From Thermoguttaceae bacterium (GTDB lineage Bacteria; Planctomycetota; Planctomycetia; Pirellulales; Thermoguttaceae): a stretch of DNA of 59,786 bases. The translations under genes and the position numbers were made by a program. Under the pieces are notes generated by a model. The model saw only the letters and a list, made by a program, of their open reading frames with translations, ran no database searches and had not been told where the DNA came from. Below, piece after piece: positions 24,019 through 32,233 of this stretch (positions within the stretch are counted from its first letter, which is position 1; every line of letters starts with the position of its first letter). The stretch lies in contig JAFQUP010000050.1 of NCBI GenBank assembly GCA_017408405.1, positions 1-59,786 on the forward strand, written 5' to 3'.

Positions 24019-24366
24019 AAATACTTTTCCTCTTCCAAAGCGGTTTTATTAAAGTTAAAATTTTTTGAAGGAAACGGTATTGAAAGCAAATTTTTGCTGA
24101 AATTTGTTTTCTGATTACGGATTTTATTCAATTGGTTTCCGCCCAAGTGACTTCCGATTAAAAAGTCTTTTAAGAGGGCAGTTTATTTTCTGAGTTATTT
24201 CTATTTTAAATGATTGGAAAAAAATCGAAATAAAATTTCAGACGATCTGAAAAAATTTTTTTCACCCGCTCTATTCAAAATAGAATTTCCGACTATAATA
24301 GATTACGATATTTTTCAAAGTTTGAGAAGAGCGACTCCTCATATTTTTAAGATTTTTTCAAAACTT

Positions 24367-25065
24367 TCCATGAATATTTACCTTTTGACCGAATCCGAAA
24401 ACCTTCACGCGTTTCGCTGCGTTTTTGAACCGTTGGGGTATCCGATCATCGGCAGCTGCTCCCTGAATGCACTTTTGAGCGCCTGCATTCGCGGAAACGG
24501 CTGCATTGCCCTTTCCGGCATGGACTATTCTCCCAGTGATTTGTCGTTTTTTCTTCCTCAGATTCGAAATGCCGGATTTTCTCATGCCATTCTGGTCATG
24601 GACAAGAAGGTGACTTCGGAAAAGACTAAAATATGGCTTAAAGAACCGGTTTTTGATTACCTTTCACTTCAAACTGAGGAGAAAGAGCTTCAGAAAATAG
24701 TTCGGAGCGCTTTTCGCTGGAGTCAAACGCAGGGAGAACGGATGGTTTTCAGTTTTTTGCTTCGTCAGAAGTGGGAATCTCTTGATGAGGGTATGAAAAA
24801 TGTTTTGCGGTTACTCTATTCAGGGGATTCCAATCGCGATATTTCGGAAAAACTTTCTCTTTCAGCGAGAACTGTTGAAAGCCGGAGGGCAAGACTGATG
24901 GAAACATTCGGAGTCCATTCATTCGCGGAACTGATTCGTGTCGCGACTGAATTCATGGATGAGGATAATTTGCCGCCTTCCATTTTTATGCCTTCTCGAG
25001 AAGAAAAAGAGAGCGTTTCATCAAAGACTTTTTCAAAATCAAAAACGGGTAGAAAAAAAGGTTAA
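24367..25065 (+). CDS. LuxR-type regulator with a degenerate receiver domain
   Basis: A 232-residue protein if started at ATG 24367; the frame is open to a TTG at 24214, which would add 51 residues. The N-terminal 115 residues align by pattern with FixJ-type receivers (NIYLLTESE...FEPLGYPIIG..GCIALSGMDYS), but the phospho-acceptor aspartate is a serine (Ser50), the acidic pair is TESE, and the conserved lysine of the KP motif is replaced (VFDYLSLQ). The C-terminus is a GerE/LuxR helix-turn-helix: DISEKLSLSARTVESRRARLMETFGV. It probably works without phosphorylation. The placement of Ser50 supports the shorter start; neither start has a good ribosome site. A basic Ser/Lys-rich tail follows the HTH. 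Confidence 0.75.
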   Translation, partial: SMNIYLLTESENLHAFRCVFEPLGYPIIGSCSLNALLSACIRGNGCIALSGMDYSPSDLSFFLPQIRNAGFSHAILVMDKKVTSEKTKIWLKEPVFDYLSLQTEEKELQKIVRSAFRWSQTQGERMVFSFLLRQKWESLDEGMKNVLRLLYSGDSNRDISEKLSLSARTVESRRARLMETFGVHSFAELIRVATEFMDEDNLPPSIFMPSREEKESVSSKTFSKSKTGRKKG

Positions 25066-25121
25066 TGAAAATATTTTCCTCTCAAATTGGTATTTTTTTG
25101 CGAAATCTGAGCGCGATACCC

Positions 25122-25149
25122 TTGATATTTTGCCATATCCAAATATAAT
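25122..25149 (+). promoter_or_regulatory. Strong sigma-70 promoter for the gene at 25200
   Basis: TTGATA (25122-25127), 16 bp, TATAAT (25144-25149), 50 bp before the start codon. Confidence 0.78.
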
Positions 25150-25199
25150 TGGTAGAAAAACAGAGGAGTTCCTGATACTGAAATTTTTGGAGAAGAAAA

Positions 25200-25664
25200 A
25201 TGCAGAATTCATCGCAGGATGCCATGTTCAGTCAGATTGATGTTTCAAGTATCGTCGCGCCTGCGAAAGTGGATCAGAATTTTCGTGAAGAGCAGAAGCA
25301 TACTGAATTGGTTACCGTCTTACGTGAACTTTTGGCTCAGCAAAAAAAACAGAACGAGCTTCTTGTTCAGCTCATCAATATCCAGACCGCGGCGCAGCGT
25401 CAGAGAATGCGAGATCTTCAGGCCTGGAGAAACGCGCACCCGGAACTTTCCCGAAATTGTCGGGAACTCCTCGACAAAATGTCTGAAATGCAGACGGAAT
25501 ATTTTACCAGAATGGTTGAGAATTCAGTAGAAAGCGGAGAGGATTGGGGGTATAGCGAGTTTATGTTTAACGATTTTGTTGATCGATTTGGTCCCAGACT
25601 CGTTCACTTGAACGCGCTGCTTCAGGCCTTGAGTCACTTGGCGGCACCTGCCGAGAAACCGTAA
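25200..25664 (+). CDS. Coiled-coil hypothetical protein
   Basis: A 154-residue protein with a heptad-rich coiled coil (about residues 33-75, TELVTVLRELLAQQKKQNEL) followed by a helical domain containing AWRNAHPELSRNC and a FNDFVDRFGPRLVHLNALLQALSHL ending. It has no membrane segment. GGAGAAG lies 5 bases before the ATG and it has its own strong promoter. The type appears familiar from planctomycete genomes, but no function is known to me. It may form oligomers through the coiled coil. Confidence 0.8.
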   Translation: MQNSSQDAMFSQIDVSSIVAPAKVDQNFREEQKHTELVTVLRELLAQQKKQNELLVQLINIQTAAQRQRMRDLQAWRNAHPELSRNCRELLDKMSEMQTEYFTRMVENSVESGEDWGYSEFMFNDFVDRFGPRLVHLNALLQALSHLAAPAEKP

Positions 25665-25825
25665 CAGGTCATTTGATTCGGATGGATGGAATGGCGAATT
25701 TCAGAGAGTAATCCGCCGCGGGAGGGGTGGAGCGCGCGGCAGTGAAAATTCCGGGGTGAATCGGCATGAAAGCGGTTTCCGTTCGGAAAATAATTACCGC
25801 AATGAATCTGTTTCAGTTAAAGCGG

Positions 25826-26308
25826 CTAAATGTGATTGGGATTTGGAAAAAGTTTTTCGTGAAGCTGATTGATCACTTTGCAGAATGCCGCTTTATCCTC
25901 ATCCGTAAGGTCAAGATAAAGATTCCGAACGTAATCGTTCATTCTTTTGCGCATATTCTCGATATTACTCATTCCAAAATCAGAAAGTTTAATGCAAACG
26001 GCACGTCGATCTCTTGGGCTGGTGACCCGCAGGAAAATATTATTCTGGACCATTGATTCGACGAGGACGGAGGTTGCCGGGACCGTCATGCTCATTCTTT
26101 CCGCCAGGGTTTTTAAATTCGTTCCTTCGGGATTTTCTTCCATGAGAAGTAAAACTGCCAGCATTGCTTTATGTTGCCGATGAGTCATGGATTCAAAAAG
26201 AGCGATATTCTTTTTGGAGGTCGAAGTATGAAGAACTGTCTGACGGATTTTGTCTGCAATTCCAAAAATTTTCATAAAACTGTCTTCATCAAATGTGGCT
26301 TTATTCAT
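25826..26308 (-). CDS. MarR-family transcriptional regulator
   Basis: A 160-residue winged-helix protein. The recognition region reads NLKTLAERMSMTVPATSVLVESMVQNN, followed by the wing with the family signature SPRDRRAVCIKLSDFG. The frame extends to a GTG at 26332, but GGAG lies 8 bases before the ATG at 26308. MarR proteins act as dimers, usually repressing their own gene and neighbours in response to small molecules, oxidants or metals. A consensus-like promoter and a TTAG-TGC-CTAA palindrome lie upstream. No clear target neighbour is seen. Confidence 0.92.
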   Translation of the reverse strand: MNKATFDEDSFMKIFGIADKIRQTVLHTSTSKKNIALFESMTHRQHKAMLAVLLLMEENPEGTNLKTLAERMSMTVPATSVLVESMVQNNIFLRVTSPRDRRAVCIKLSDFGMSNIENMRKRMNDYVRNLYLDLTDEDKAAFCKVINQLHEKLFPNPNHI

Positions 26309-26342
26309 TTTGATTCTCCAAAAACAGAACACACTTTGAGCC

Positions 26343-26353
26343 TTAGTGCCTAA
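26343..26353. promoter_or_regulatory. Palindrome in the marR leader
   Basis: TTAG-TGC-CTAA is a perfect 4-bp-arm palindrome, followed by AATAATTATT (26354-26363), also palindromic. It lies downstream of the promoter, a usual place for autorepression. TGCCTAAA is shared with the box at the feoA promoter. Confidence 0.4.
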
Positions 26354-26374
26354 AATAATTATTATCTTTTCTTA

Positions 26375-26402
26375 ACTATACCATTTTTAGGAAAAAAGTC
26401 AA
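26375..26402 (-). promoter_or_regulatory. marR promoter
   Basis: On the minus strand TTGACT (26402-26397) is followed after 16 bp by TATAGT (26380-26375). About 65 bp of leader follow. Confidence 0.68.
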
Positions 26403-26469
26403 GTGCAAAAGAACTTTATTCATGAAATTTTTCAAATTTAAAACCGTTTCGCTTGTTTGAGTCTTTCTT

Positions 26470-27063
26470 TTAATGGTTTTCAGAAATTCGGATTAGTTTG
26501 GGAATGGAGTATTTTCGACCGTAAATATCTCCGTAACGTGTTCGTAATTCATCGAAATGAAAACGTAAAAATTCATAGAGTTCAAGAGGCGGATCTTTTG
26601 CCAGCCACAGTGACGCGAGACGTTCAGCGTACGCGTCGTAATTTTTTTGTGAACCGGAATGAGCGTAACAGCGTCCTTCAAATCTTCGAATGTCACCGTC
26701 AAATTTTTCGCTAATGTGAAGGAGTTCATGAACGATGGTAATGAGTTTCTCACGAAAATCAGAATTGAGGAAACGCGGAACATAAAAATTCAGAAGATAA
26801 AGATATTCTTTTCCGTTCGGGTCCAGAATTCTCTGCAAAGTGTACTCCCTTCCGTTCCGGTGTGTCGTTAATGCTCCATTTTCAAATCGAAGCGGGGTTA
26901 ATGAGGCGTAATGTCCGTATTTACTTGAGCTTCGAGTCTGACAGAATCCCACCGCGACCCGTTCCATTTGAATATGCTGGAGAGCCGCGATCTTTTGGGT
27001 CATGTCCGCGCAGATGAGGCGCATTTTTTCAGTAAAATTAAGCCCTTGGGATTCTTGCTTCAT
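26470..27063 (-). CDS. Putative zincin metallopeptidase (HExxH)
   Basis: A 197-residue cytoplasmic protein. The centre carries ITIVHELLHISEKFDGDIRRFEG, an HExxH zinc-binding helix with a downstream acidic residue. The preceding LLNFYVPRF.N..FREKL and following CYAHSGSQKNYDAYAERLASLWL have no motif I can name. It is not SprT, which has a different spacing and a zinc ribbon. AAGG lies 9 bases before the ATG. It stands upstream of marR on the same strand with a gap of about 160 bp. The substrate is unknown. Confidence 0.7.
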   Translation of the reverse strand: MKQESQGLNFTEKMRLICADMTQKIAALQHIQMERVAVGFCQTRSSSKYGHYASLTPLRFENGALTTHRNGREYTLQRILDPNGKEYLYLLNFYVPRFLNSDFREKLITIVHELLHISEKFDGDIRRFEGRCYAHSGSQKNYDAYAERLASLWLAKDPPLELYEFLRFHFDELRTRYGDIYGRKYSIPKLIRISENH

Positions 27064-27395
27064 TTGCTTGCCTTAAATCTTTCGGCTTTTGGGTTTCGGG
27101 ACAATCTGTTAAAAAAGAACGGTCTGCGTCACTCGTGTCTGACGCGGCTTTAATTCCGGTTTAATAAAAGTTCCCGAAAAGTATTCTAAATAAAATTTTT
27201 TGTTTGAATGCTAATGTTCAAGAAGCTTTCTTGGGGTAGGATTCATACTGAAATGAAAGACGGCGTTTGAGTGAAAGACACCAAACGCCGCGCTTTCGTT
27301 CATTTCCAGTCAGGAAAATCCGATAAAATCAGTAAAGATCTGGATTTCTTTAGAGTTTGAATTGAAGACTCCGCCTGGAAGGTATTCAGCATAGT
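27064..27395. other. Intergenic region
   Basis: This gap lies between two minus-strand genes and holds the hairpin at 27256-27298. No gene or clear promoter was seen in the rest. Confidence 0.5.
27256..27298 (-). terminator. Hairpin, likely terminator of the Ala/Pro repeat gene
   Basis: CGGCGTTTG (27261-27269) and CAAACGCCG (27282-27290) form a perfect 9-bp stem, extended by GAAAG/CTTTC outside. On the minus strand only TCTTTCATTTC follows, so the T-run is poor. Confidence 0.5.
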
Positions 27396-28394
27396 TCACG
27401 GGCCAATCGGACGCGGATTTGGATCGTCGAAGTCACGCGGGCCGCGCAGAGTATAGTACGGGTAGGGCATCGGGCCGCAGCCATAACAATTTCCGCCGGG
27501 GCATTCGCGGCGCGGATAGGCATGAACGCCGTTGCGCTGAACGCCATAAATAATTGCTTTTTTGCCAGGGCCGGGATTCGGGACGACATATCCTCCGCCA
27601 TTCTGGCAGTTTCTGCAGTTGCCGGCGACGGTTCCAGCGACCATTCCGCGAGATTCCACCAACGGGACTTGCGGAGCCTGAACCACGGCGTTTGCCGGGA
27701 TTGGCTGATCAGAGACAACGGATTCCACCGGAGCGGATTTCACGATTGGAGTCGGAGCAGGTTCCGCGGCCGGAGCGGCTTTCGCGATTGGGGTCGGAGC
27801 AGGTTCCGCGGCCGGAGCGGCTTTCGCGATTGGGGTCGGAGCAGGTTCCGCGACCGGAGCAGCTTCCGCGATTGGGGTCGGAGCAGGTTCCGCGGCCGGA
27901 GCAGCTTCCGCGTCAACGATTTCAGTGTCGGCCTGAGCAATTTCCAGAATCTCTTCTGAATCAGAATCAGCTTCAGGAAGAATTGTTTCAATTTCGGCTT
28001 CTTCAACCGGAGCGGCTTCTTCCATCACGACATCATCCAGGAGGAGTAATTCCTCAGCTTCAGCTTCTTCGACGGGTTCCATTTCTGCCAGGTCGTCTTC
28101 CGCCGGAGCAGCTGCTTCCTCAGCGGACAGCGCATCAGTTACGGGCAGATCAAGAGATGGAGGCGGAAGAATTTCTTCGACCGCGTCCTCTTTAGTCTCA
28201 ACTTCTTCCGCTTCCGCAATTTCAGCGGTGTCCGAAAGTGCCGGGGCTTCCACAGCTTCTTCCGGAATGTCAAGTGTTAATTCAAATTCATCCAATGCTT
28301 CCATCGGTACATTTTTTTCCGCAGCTGAAAGCATGGCCGCACTGCACAGAGCAATCGCCATTCCGGAAAAAATTCTGAAAGATTTTTTTCTCAT
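27396..28394 (-). CDS. Secreted Ala/Pro/Glu repeat protein
   Basis: A 332-residue protein. A signal peptide is clear (MRKKSFRIFSGMAIALCSAAMLSAAE). The body is very acidic and Ala/Glu/Pro-rich, then has a four-fold 14-residue repeat of the type AAPAAEPAPTPIAK, then a C-terminal region with CRNCQNG, CPGGNCYGCG and PYPYYTLRGPRDF, again Cys- and aromatic-rich. The frame extends to 28469, but GAGGG lies 9 bases before the ATG at 28394, and the signal peptide starts there. It resembles the 881-residue protein in having a low-complexity extracellular body and Cys-Gly motifs. Function unknown. Confidence 0.8.
   Translation of the reverse strand: MRKKSFRIFSGMAIALCSAAMLSAAEKNVPMEALDEFELTLDIPEEAVEAPALSDTAEIAEAEEVETKEDAVEEILPPPSLDLPVTDALSAEEAAAPAEDDLAEMEPVEEAEAEELLLLDDVVMEEAAPVEEAEIETILPEADSDSEEILEIAQADTEIVDAEAAPAAEPAPTPIAEAAPVAEPAPTPIAKAAPAAEPAPTPIAKAAPAAEPAPTPIVKSAPVESVVSDQPIPANAVVQAPQVPLVESRGMVAGTVAGNCRNCQNGGGYVVPNPGPGKKAIIYGVQRNGVHAYPRRECPGGNCYGCGPMPYPYYTLRGPRDFDDPNPRPIGP
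27738..27905. repeat. 42-bp tandem repeat, about 4 copies
   Basis: In-frame units encode AAPAAEPAPTPIAK-like 14-mers, with near-identical DNA between copies. Confidence 0.88.
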
Positions 28395-28907
28395 GGGAAC
28401 GTCCCTCTTCACAAATTTTTTATCTTGAACGATTATTTTATTTCCTGTTTGTCTGAGATGTCCAGACACAAAAATCCTATCGGATTACTTATTTCATCGG
28501 CGGTGATGAAACCGTTTTATAGCAAATTATCCGGTTTTGTGTAATTTTCCAATTTGTCTATTTTAAAGTTTGACGGTCTTGTCGGATGTTACGCTTTGGT
28601 GATTGTTTTAAGTGTTTTTTTCGTTAAAATTTATTCAGAGCTTCATTTTGTTAAATTCCTATTAAATTTTTCAATTTCTCTGAAAAAGTAGGGAGGTCCA
28701 CCTTTTTTTTCTGGTTAAAACGTGCTATATTAAAATAATCTCAATTGTTCCGGCAAGAAAAATGTTTAAAGTCCAGATCGTGATATGGTTTAAGTTTGCG
28801 TGAGGCATTGGTTTTCATGGAATTTTTGAGATTTGGTTTGTTTTTTGAATAGTCATGGAGCCATTTCATGGATTCCCTTCCCGCCTTTAGTAAGGAGAAG
28901 AACATAA
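28395..28907. other. Intergenic region between divergent genes
   Basis: An AT-rich 510-bp spacer. On the plus strand TGCTATATT (28723-28731) is an extended -10 element without a good -35, a possible promoter for the SGNH hydrolase gene with a leader of about 170 bases. No gene was seen. Confidence 0.4.
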
Positions 28908-29693
28908 ATGAAATATTTTAGCATTATTCGTCTTTTCGCGGTGGTATTCACGCTGTCGATGAGTCTTTACCTTGCGTCTCCCAGCGTTTTTTCCGCCGAG
29001 TCACCTGCCGTGGAAAATCTACCGCGCACATTGGTTCCGGCGCATAAACTGGATATGGCGTGGTGGAAAGCGCGTCATGAAGCCAACTGTGCCCGAATTT
29101 CCCAGGGGAATGTGGATTTGCTTTTGATTGGCGATTCCATTACTCATGGCTGGGACGGAGCAGGGAAGGATATTCAGGAGTTTTTCCATGGAGATCGAAA
29201 TTTTGTGAATATGGGCTTTGGCGGTGACCAGACCCAGCACGTTCTTTGGCGTCTTGAAAATGCTCCGATGGACAAGATTCAGCCAAAGGCAGCTGTTCTG
29301 CTGATTGGAATTAACAGTCTGTGGAGGTCCTGGCCAAACTGTTCTGAAAATGTCGCGCTTGGCATTAAGGCGTGCGTGGACAAACTTCAGAGTCTTTATC
29401 CGGAAATTAAGATTCTCGTTCTTAATATTTTCATGGCGCAGGGGCCTGATCATGTTTGCCGAGCCAACGCGAAAGCCGCGAATGAGCTTCTTCCGGATAT
29501 TTTCAGGAACTATGAAAACGTTCAGCTTCTTGATATTAATGAAATATGGCTTGATGAAAACGGCAATATTCCCCGCGCGCTCATGAAAGATCTCGTTCAT
29601 CCGACTCGAGACGGATACATTTTGTGGGGAAACCGCGTGGATTCGGTTATTGCGGAAATGCTTGGCGTTGAAGCGAAAGTCTGGAAAGAGTGA
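28908..29693 (+). CDS. Secreted SGNH/GDSL hydrolase
   Basis: A 261-residue secreted hydrolase with a signal peptide (residues 1-29, ending VFSAE). The SGNH blocks are present: LLIGDSITHGW (block I, Ser nucleophile), NMGFGGDQTQHVLWRLE (block II, Gly), LLIGINSLW (block III, Asn; usually GxND/GTNN) and DLVHPTRDGYILW (block V, Asp-x-x-His). This resembles the platelet-activating-factor acetylhydrolase-like branch, whose bacterial members include esterases and sugar deacetylases. AAGGAG lies 9 bases before the ATG, and a strong terminator follows. The preferred substrate cannot be told. Confidence 0.88.
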   Translation: MKYFSIIRLFAVVFTLSMSLYLASPSVFSAESPAVENLPRTLVPAHKLDMAWWKARHEANCARISQGNVDLLLIGDSITHGWDGAGKDIQEFFHGDRNFVNMGFGGDQTQHVLWRLENAPMDKIQPKAAVLLIGINSLWRSWPNCSENVALGIKACVDKLQSLYPEIKILVLNIFMAQGPDHVCRANAKAANELLPDIFRNYENVQLLDINEIWLDENGNIPRALMKDLVHPTRDGYILWGNRVDSVIAEMLGVEAKVWKE

Positions 29694-29704
29694 GACGTTA
29701 AGAT

Positions 29705-29738
29705 GGGAAAAGGTAAAACAGGCTTTTCCCGTTTTTTT
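29705..29738 (+). terminator. Rho-independent terminator after the SGNH hydrolase
   Basis: GGGAAAAG and CTTTTCCC form an 8-bp stem, followed by G and seven T. Confidence 0.9.
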
Positions 29739-29854
29739 GCCGTTTGTTATTTCAGACGGTTTTCATTTGGAAAAGAGAGTGTGCGGGAGAAATTTGGAAA
29801 GATCGCGAAAAATTTCAATTCCCGCTTCGCAATTAATTAAATATTCCCAAAAAT

Positions 29855-30628
29855 ATGTTTGAAGTTGAACAAAAATTTCGTCTGGCAGATCCCGGAAATT
29901 TTCTGGAAACCCTTTCCTTCATGGGACTTCACTGGGAAAAGAAGGTGGTTGAGATTGATACGTATTTTCAGCATCCAAGCCGGGATTTTGTCCAAACGGA
30001 TGAGGCTCTTCGTATTCGTCGTCATCTGACTTTTTTGGGGTCAGAAAGCGGAGTATTGCCGGAGCGGGCAGAGGCGGAGGTTTTGGTTACGTTCAAAGGT
30101 CCCAAACTTGATTCGGCAGCCAAAATCCGTAAGGAACTTGAACTTCCTTTAAGTATTGCCGCGCAGCTTCCTCCTGAACGATTTCCAGGTGTTTCCATTT
30201 TTCCGGACGTGTCTGCTGACTTCTCATCTGCGGAGTTTCGAGGAGTTTGCCCGCCGTGTGATTCAAACGAATCATCTTTTTCCGGCGTATCCTCGCCGCG
30301 GGACCTTTGGGGGCTTCTTGATACTTTGGATGAAACGTCTTCTTATTTTTCGTGGAAGGAGCTTTTGGAGCTTCTTGGATTCAGCGCGGTTCACGACGTG
30401 CGTAAAGTTCGGTCGAAAGCATACTGGGAATGGGAAGGTTGTCGCGTTGAGATCTCTTTTGATCAGATCGCGGGGCTTGGTACGTACGCGGAGCTGGAAT
30501 TCATTGCCAGGGATAAATCCGAGATTCCAGCGGTTCGCGGTCGTCTTCTGGCTCTTTCCGAATTCCTGCGTTTGACCGATATTGAGCCGCGCAGTTACCT
30601 TGCGCTGGTGATTGAAGCGGAAAAATGA
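29855..30628 (+). CDS. CYTH-domain protein (CyaB/ThTPase-like)
   Basis: A 257-residue CYTH (triphosphate tunnel) enzyme. The signature FEVEQKF (ExExK type) opens the protein, and ALRIRRH, VTFKGPK, VRKVRSKAYWEWEGCRVEISFDQIAGLGTYAELEF follow in the order of the family, giving the tunnel of Arg/Lys/Glu residues. Such proteins bind inorganic or nucleotide triphosphates; the family includes class IV adenylate cyclase and thiamine or tripolyphosphatases. The insertion around residues 105-150 (Ser/Pro/Cys-rich) makes it longer than the usual 180 residues. No good ribosome site precedes the ATG. Which activity it has is open. Confidence 0.85.
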   Translation: MFEVEQKFRLADPGNFLETLSFMGLHWEKKVVEIDTYFQHPSRDFVQTDEALRIRRHLTFLGSESGVLPERAEAEVLVTFKGPKLDSAAKIRKELELPLSIAAQLPPERFPGVSIFPDVSADFSSAEFRGVCPPCDSNESSFSGVSSPRDLWGLLDTLDETSSYFSWKELLELLGFSAVHDVRKVRSKAYWEWEGCRVEISFDQIAGLGTYAELEFIARDKSEIPAVRGRLLALSEFLRLTDIEPRSYLALVIEAEK

Positions 30629-30683
30629 AAGTTTTCGCTTTGGGTGAATTTACTTTTTTCTTTTTTATTTATTGGAACTCAAA

Positions 30684-31958
30684 ATGACTCAACCTCAAAA
30701 AGACTACTCCGTGCGTTCTCCTTTGCGTGAAGAGCAGCTTTGGCTCTTGACCGGGGGAGTTCTTTTGCTCGCGTTCGTCGCCTTCTCTTTCGCGATGTAC
30801 TTTACGCGCAGTTTCATGATTCCTTTCGTCTTCTCGATTTTCCTTTGCGCAATGGTTTCTCCGATCAATAATTTGATTGTCGTGAAATGGAAAGCACCGC
30901 GCTGGGTGGGACTCATTTCGTCTCTTTTATTCATTATGCTGCTTTTCGTTCTGTTTTTTATCATGGGGAGATTCGCGGTGAACTCTATTTCCAAGGCGAT
31001 TCAGGACGTGACGCTCGCCTCGGAAACTTCGACAGCGGAGGCGCTGGAAGAGATGCTGGATCGCGGAATGGCTCAAATTGGCGTGGATCAGTACGTTAGC
31101 GCGAAGCATATTGTCTCAACGATTCGTCAGGAGATTCCGACTTTACTCGAACAGGGGCTGAAAACCTGCCAGAATCTTATCTCAAGCGGAATGCTGGTTT
31201 TTTTGTTTTGTCTGTTTATTCTGATGGGGCATGACCCGAGGGTGAGGGCCAAAAATGAGATTTATTCTGAAATGGAACGCAGTATTCAAAAATATTTGAA
31301 TATTAAATGTTTTATTTCATTAGCCACGGGGATCGTCGTTTATCTCATTTTCTGTTTTCTTGGTGTTCCTTTGGCGTTTCTTTATGGTTTGATCGCGTTT
31401 GTCCTAAATTTTATTCCATCGATTGGTTCGATCATCGCGACAATTTTGCCGATTCCAATTATTCTTCTCACGACAGAAGTAAGTCACACGACGTTAATTC
31501 TCGCGATGGTTCTTCCGACTCTCACTCAGCAGTTTTTCGGAAATTTGCTGGAGCCGAAACTTCAGGGGCAGGGGTTGAATCTTCATCCCGTTACGATTCT
31601 TCTCGCTCTTGGGCTTTGGGGGGTCGTTTGGGGACCGGCCGGAATGCTTCTTGCCGCTCCGATAACCGCGGCTTTACGCATAATTTTGCTGGAATTTGAG
31701 ATGACTGCCTGGATGGCGCATTTGATGGCGGGAGTTTTACCTGCTAAAAAGAGAACAATCGTCTCAGAGATTGATTTTTCTGATGATTTGGACGAACCGT
31801 ATTCGATGGAATTACCGGTGCCGCCGGGAACCTCCATGATTTCCACGACGGTTTCCAACGGTTCCGCGGTCGTTCAGACGACACTTCCGGCGGAGACGAA
31901 ATGGGAAGGGAGAGCGCCGTCGAAACCGAAAAAAAGTAAAAACAGAAAAAAACGCTGA
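30684..31958 (+). CDS. AI-2E family membrane transporter
   Basis: A 424-residue membrane protein of the AI-2E (TqsA/PerM) family. About eight membrane helices are visible, with family-typical stretches ALGLWGVVWGPAGMLLAAPITAALRIIL and FIPSIGSIIATILPIPII. Members export autoinducer-2 or act in sodium/proton exchange, so the substrate is open. The cytoplasmic C-terminal 50 residues are basic and Ser/Lys-rich. The in-frame TTG at 30672 has no ribosome site, so the ATG at 30684 is preferred. It follows the CYTH gene by 55 bp on the same strand. Confidence 0.88.
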   Translation: MTQPQKDYSVRSPLREEQLWLLTGGVLLLAFVAFSFAMYFTRSFMIPFVFSIFLCAMVSPINNLIVVKWKAPRWVGLISSLLFIMLLFVLFFIMGRFAVNSISKAIQDVTLASETSTAEALEEMLDRGMAQIGVDQYVSAKHIVSTIRQEIPTLLEQGLKTCQNLISSGMLVFLFCLFILMGHDPRVRAKNEIYSEMERSIQKYLNIKCFISLATGIVVYLIFCFLGVPLAFLYGLIAFVLNFIPSIGSIIATILPIPIILLTTEVSHTTLILAMVLPTLTQQFFGNLLEPKLQGQGLNLHPVTILLALGLWGVVWGPAGMLLAAPITAALRIILLEFEMTAWMAHLMAGVLPAKKRTIVSEIDFSDDLDEPYSMELPVPPGTSMISTTVSNGSAVVQTTLPAETKWEGRAPSKPKKSKNRKKR

Positions 31959-32031
31959 TTTAAAGGGAATTTCTCAAAACTTAATTTCCAGAAAACGGAT
32001 AATTTTGTTTTTTGACTGCGTAAAGTAGTGT

Positions 32032-32055
32032 CCCGCGTATTTCTGAATACGCGGG
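32032..32055. promoter_or_regulatory. Perfect 10-bp hairpin in the spacer before the tandem SGNH gene
   Basis: CCCGCGTATT-TCTG-AATACGCGGG. No T-run follows on either strand, so it is not a standard terminator. It lies 178 bp before the next start codon and could be a protein-binding palindrome or an RNA element. Confidence 0.45.
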
Positions 32056-32233
32056 CTGTCCGATCTCCCTTGAAAAATTTAAAAGCACCCTTTTCGCACG
32101 AAAAAGCAGGTTCGGGAAGGTCCTTTATCTGTTTTTTGTCGTTCAAAACCGCGCGTGAGTTCATTTTTGACATCGCGCAAGTTTTTTCAATTTGCGAATT
32201 GCCTTTTATCCCGCCTTTTATCGAGGAAAAAAT

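Noticed and set aside
24214..24366. N-terminal 51-residue extension of the LuxR regulator from TTG 24214
   Set aside because: No ribosome site, and the receiver-domain numbering fits the ATG at 24367; the longer form remains possible.
27554..28195. 213-residue plus-strand reading frame
   Set aside because: It is the antisense shadow of the Ala/Pro repeat gene, a low-complexity Arg/Gln/Leu product.
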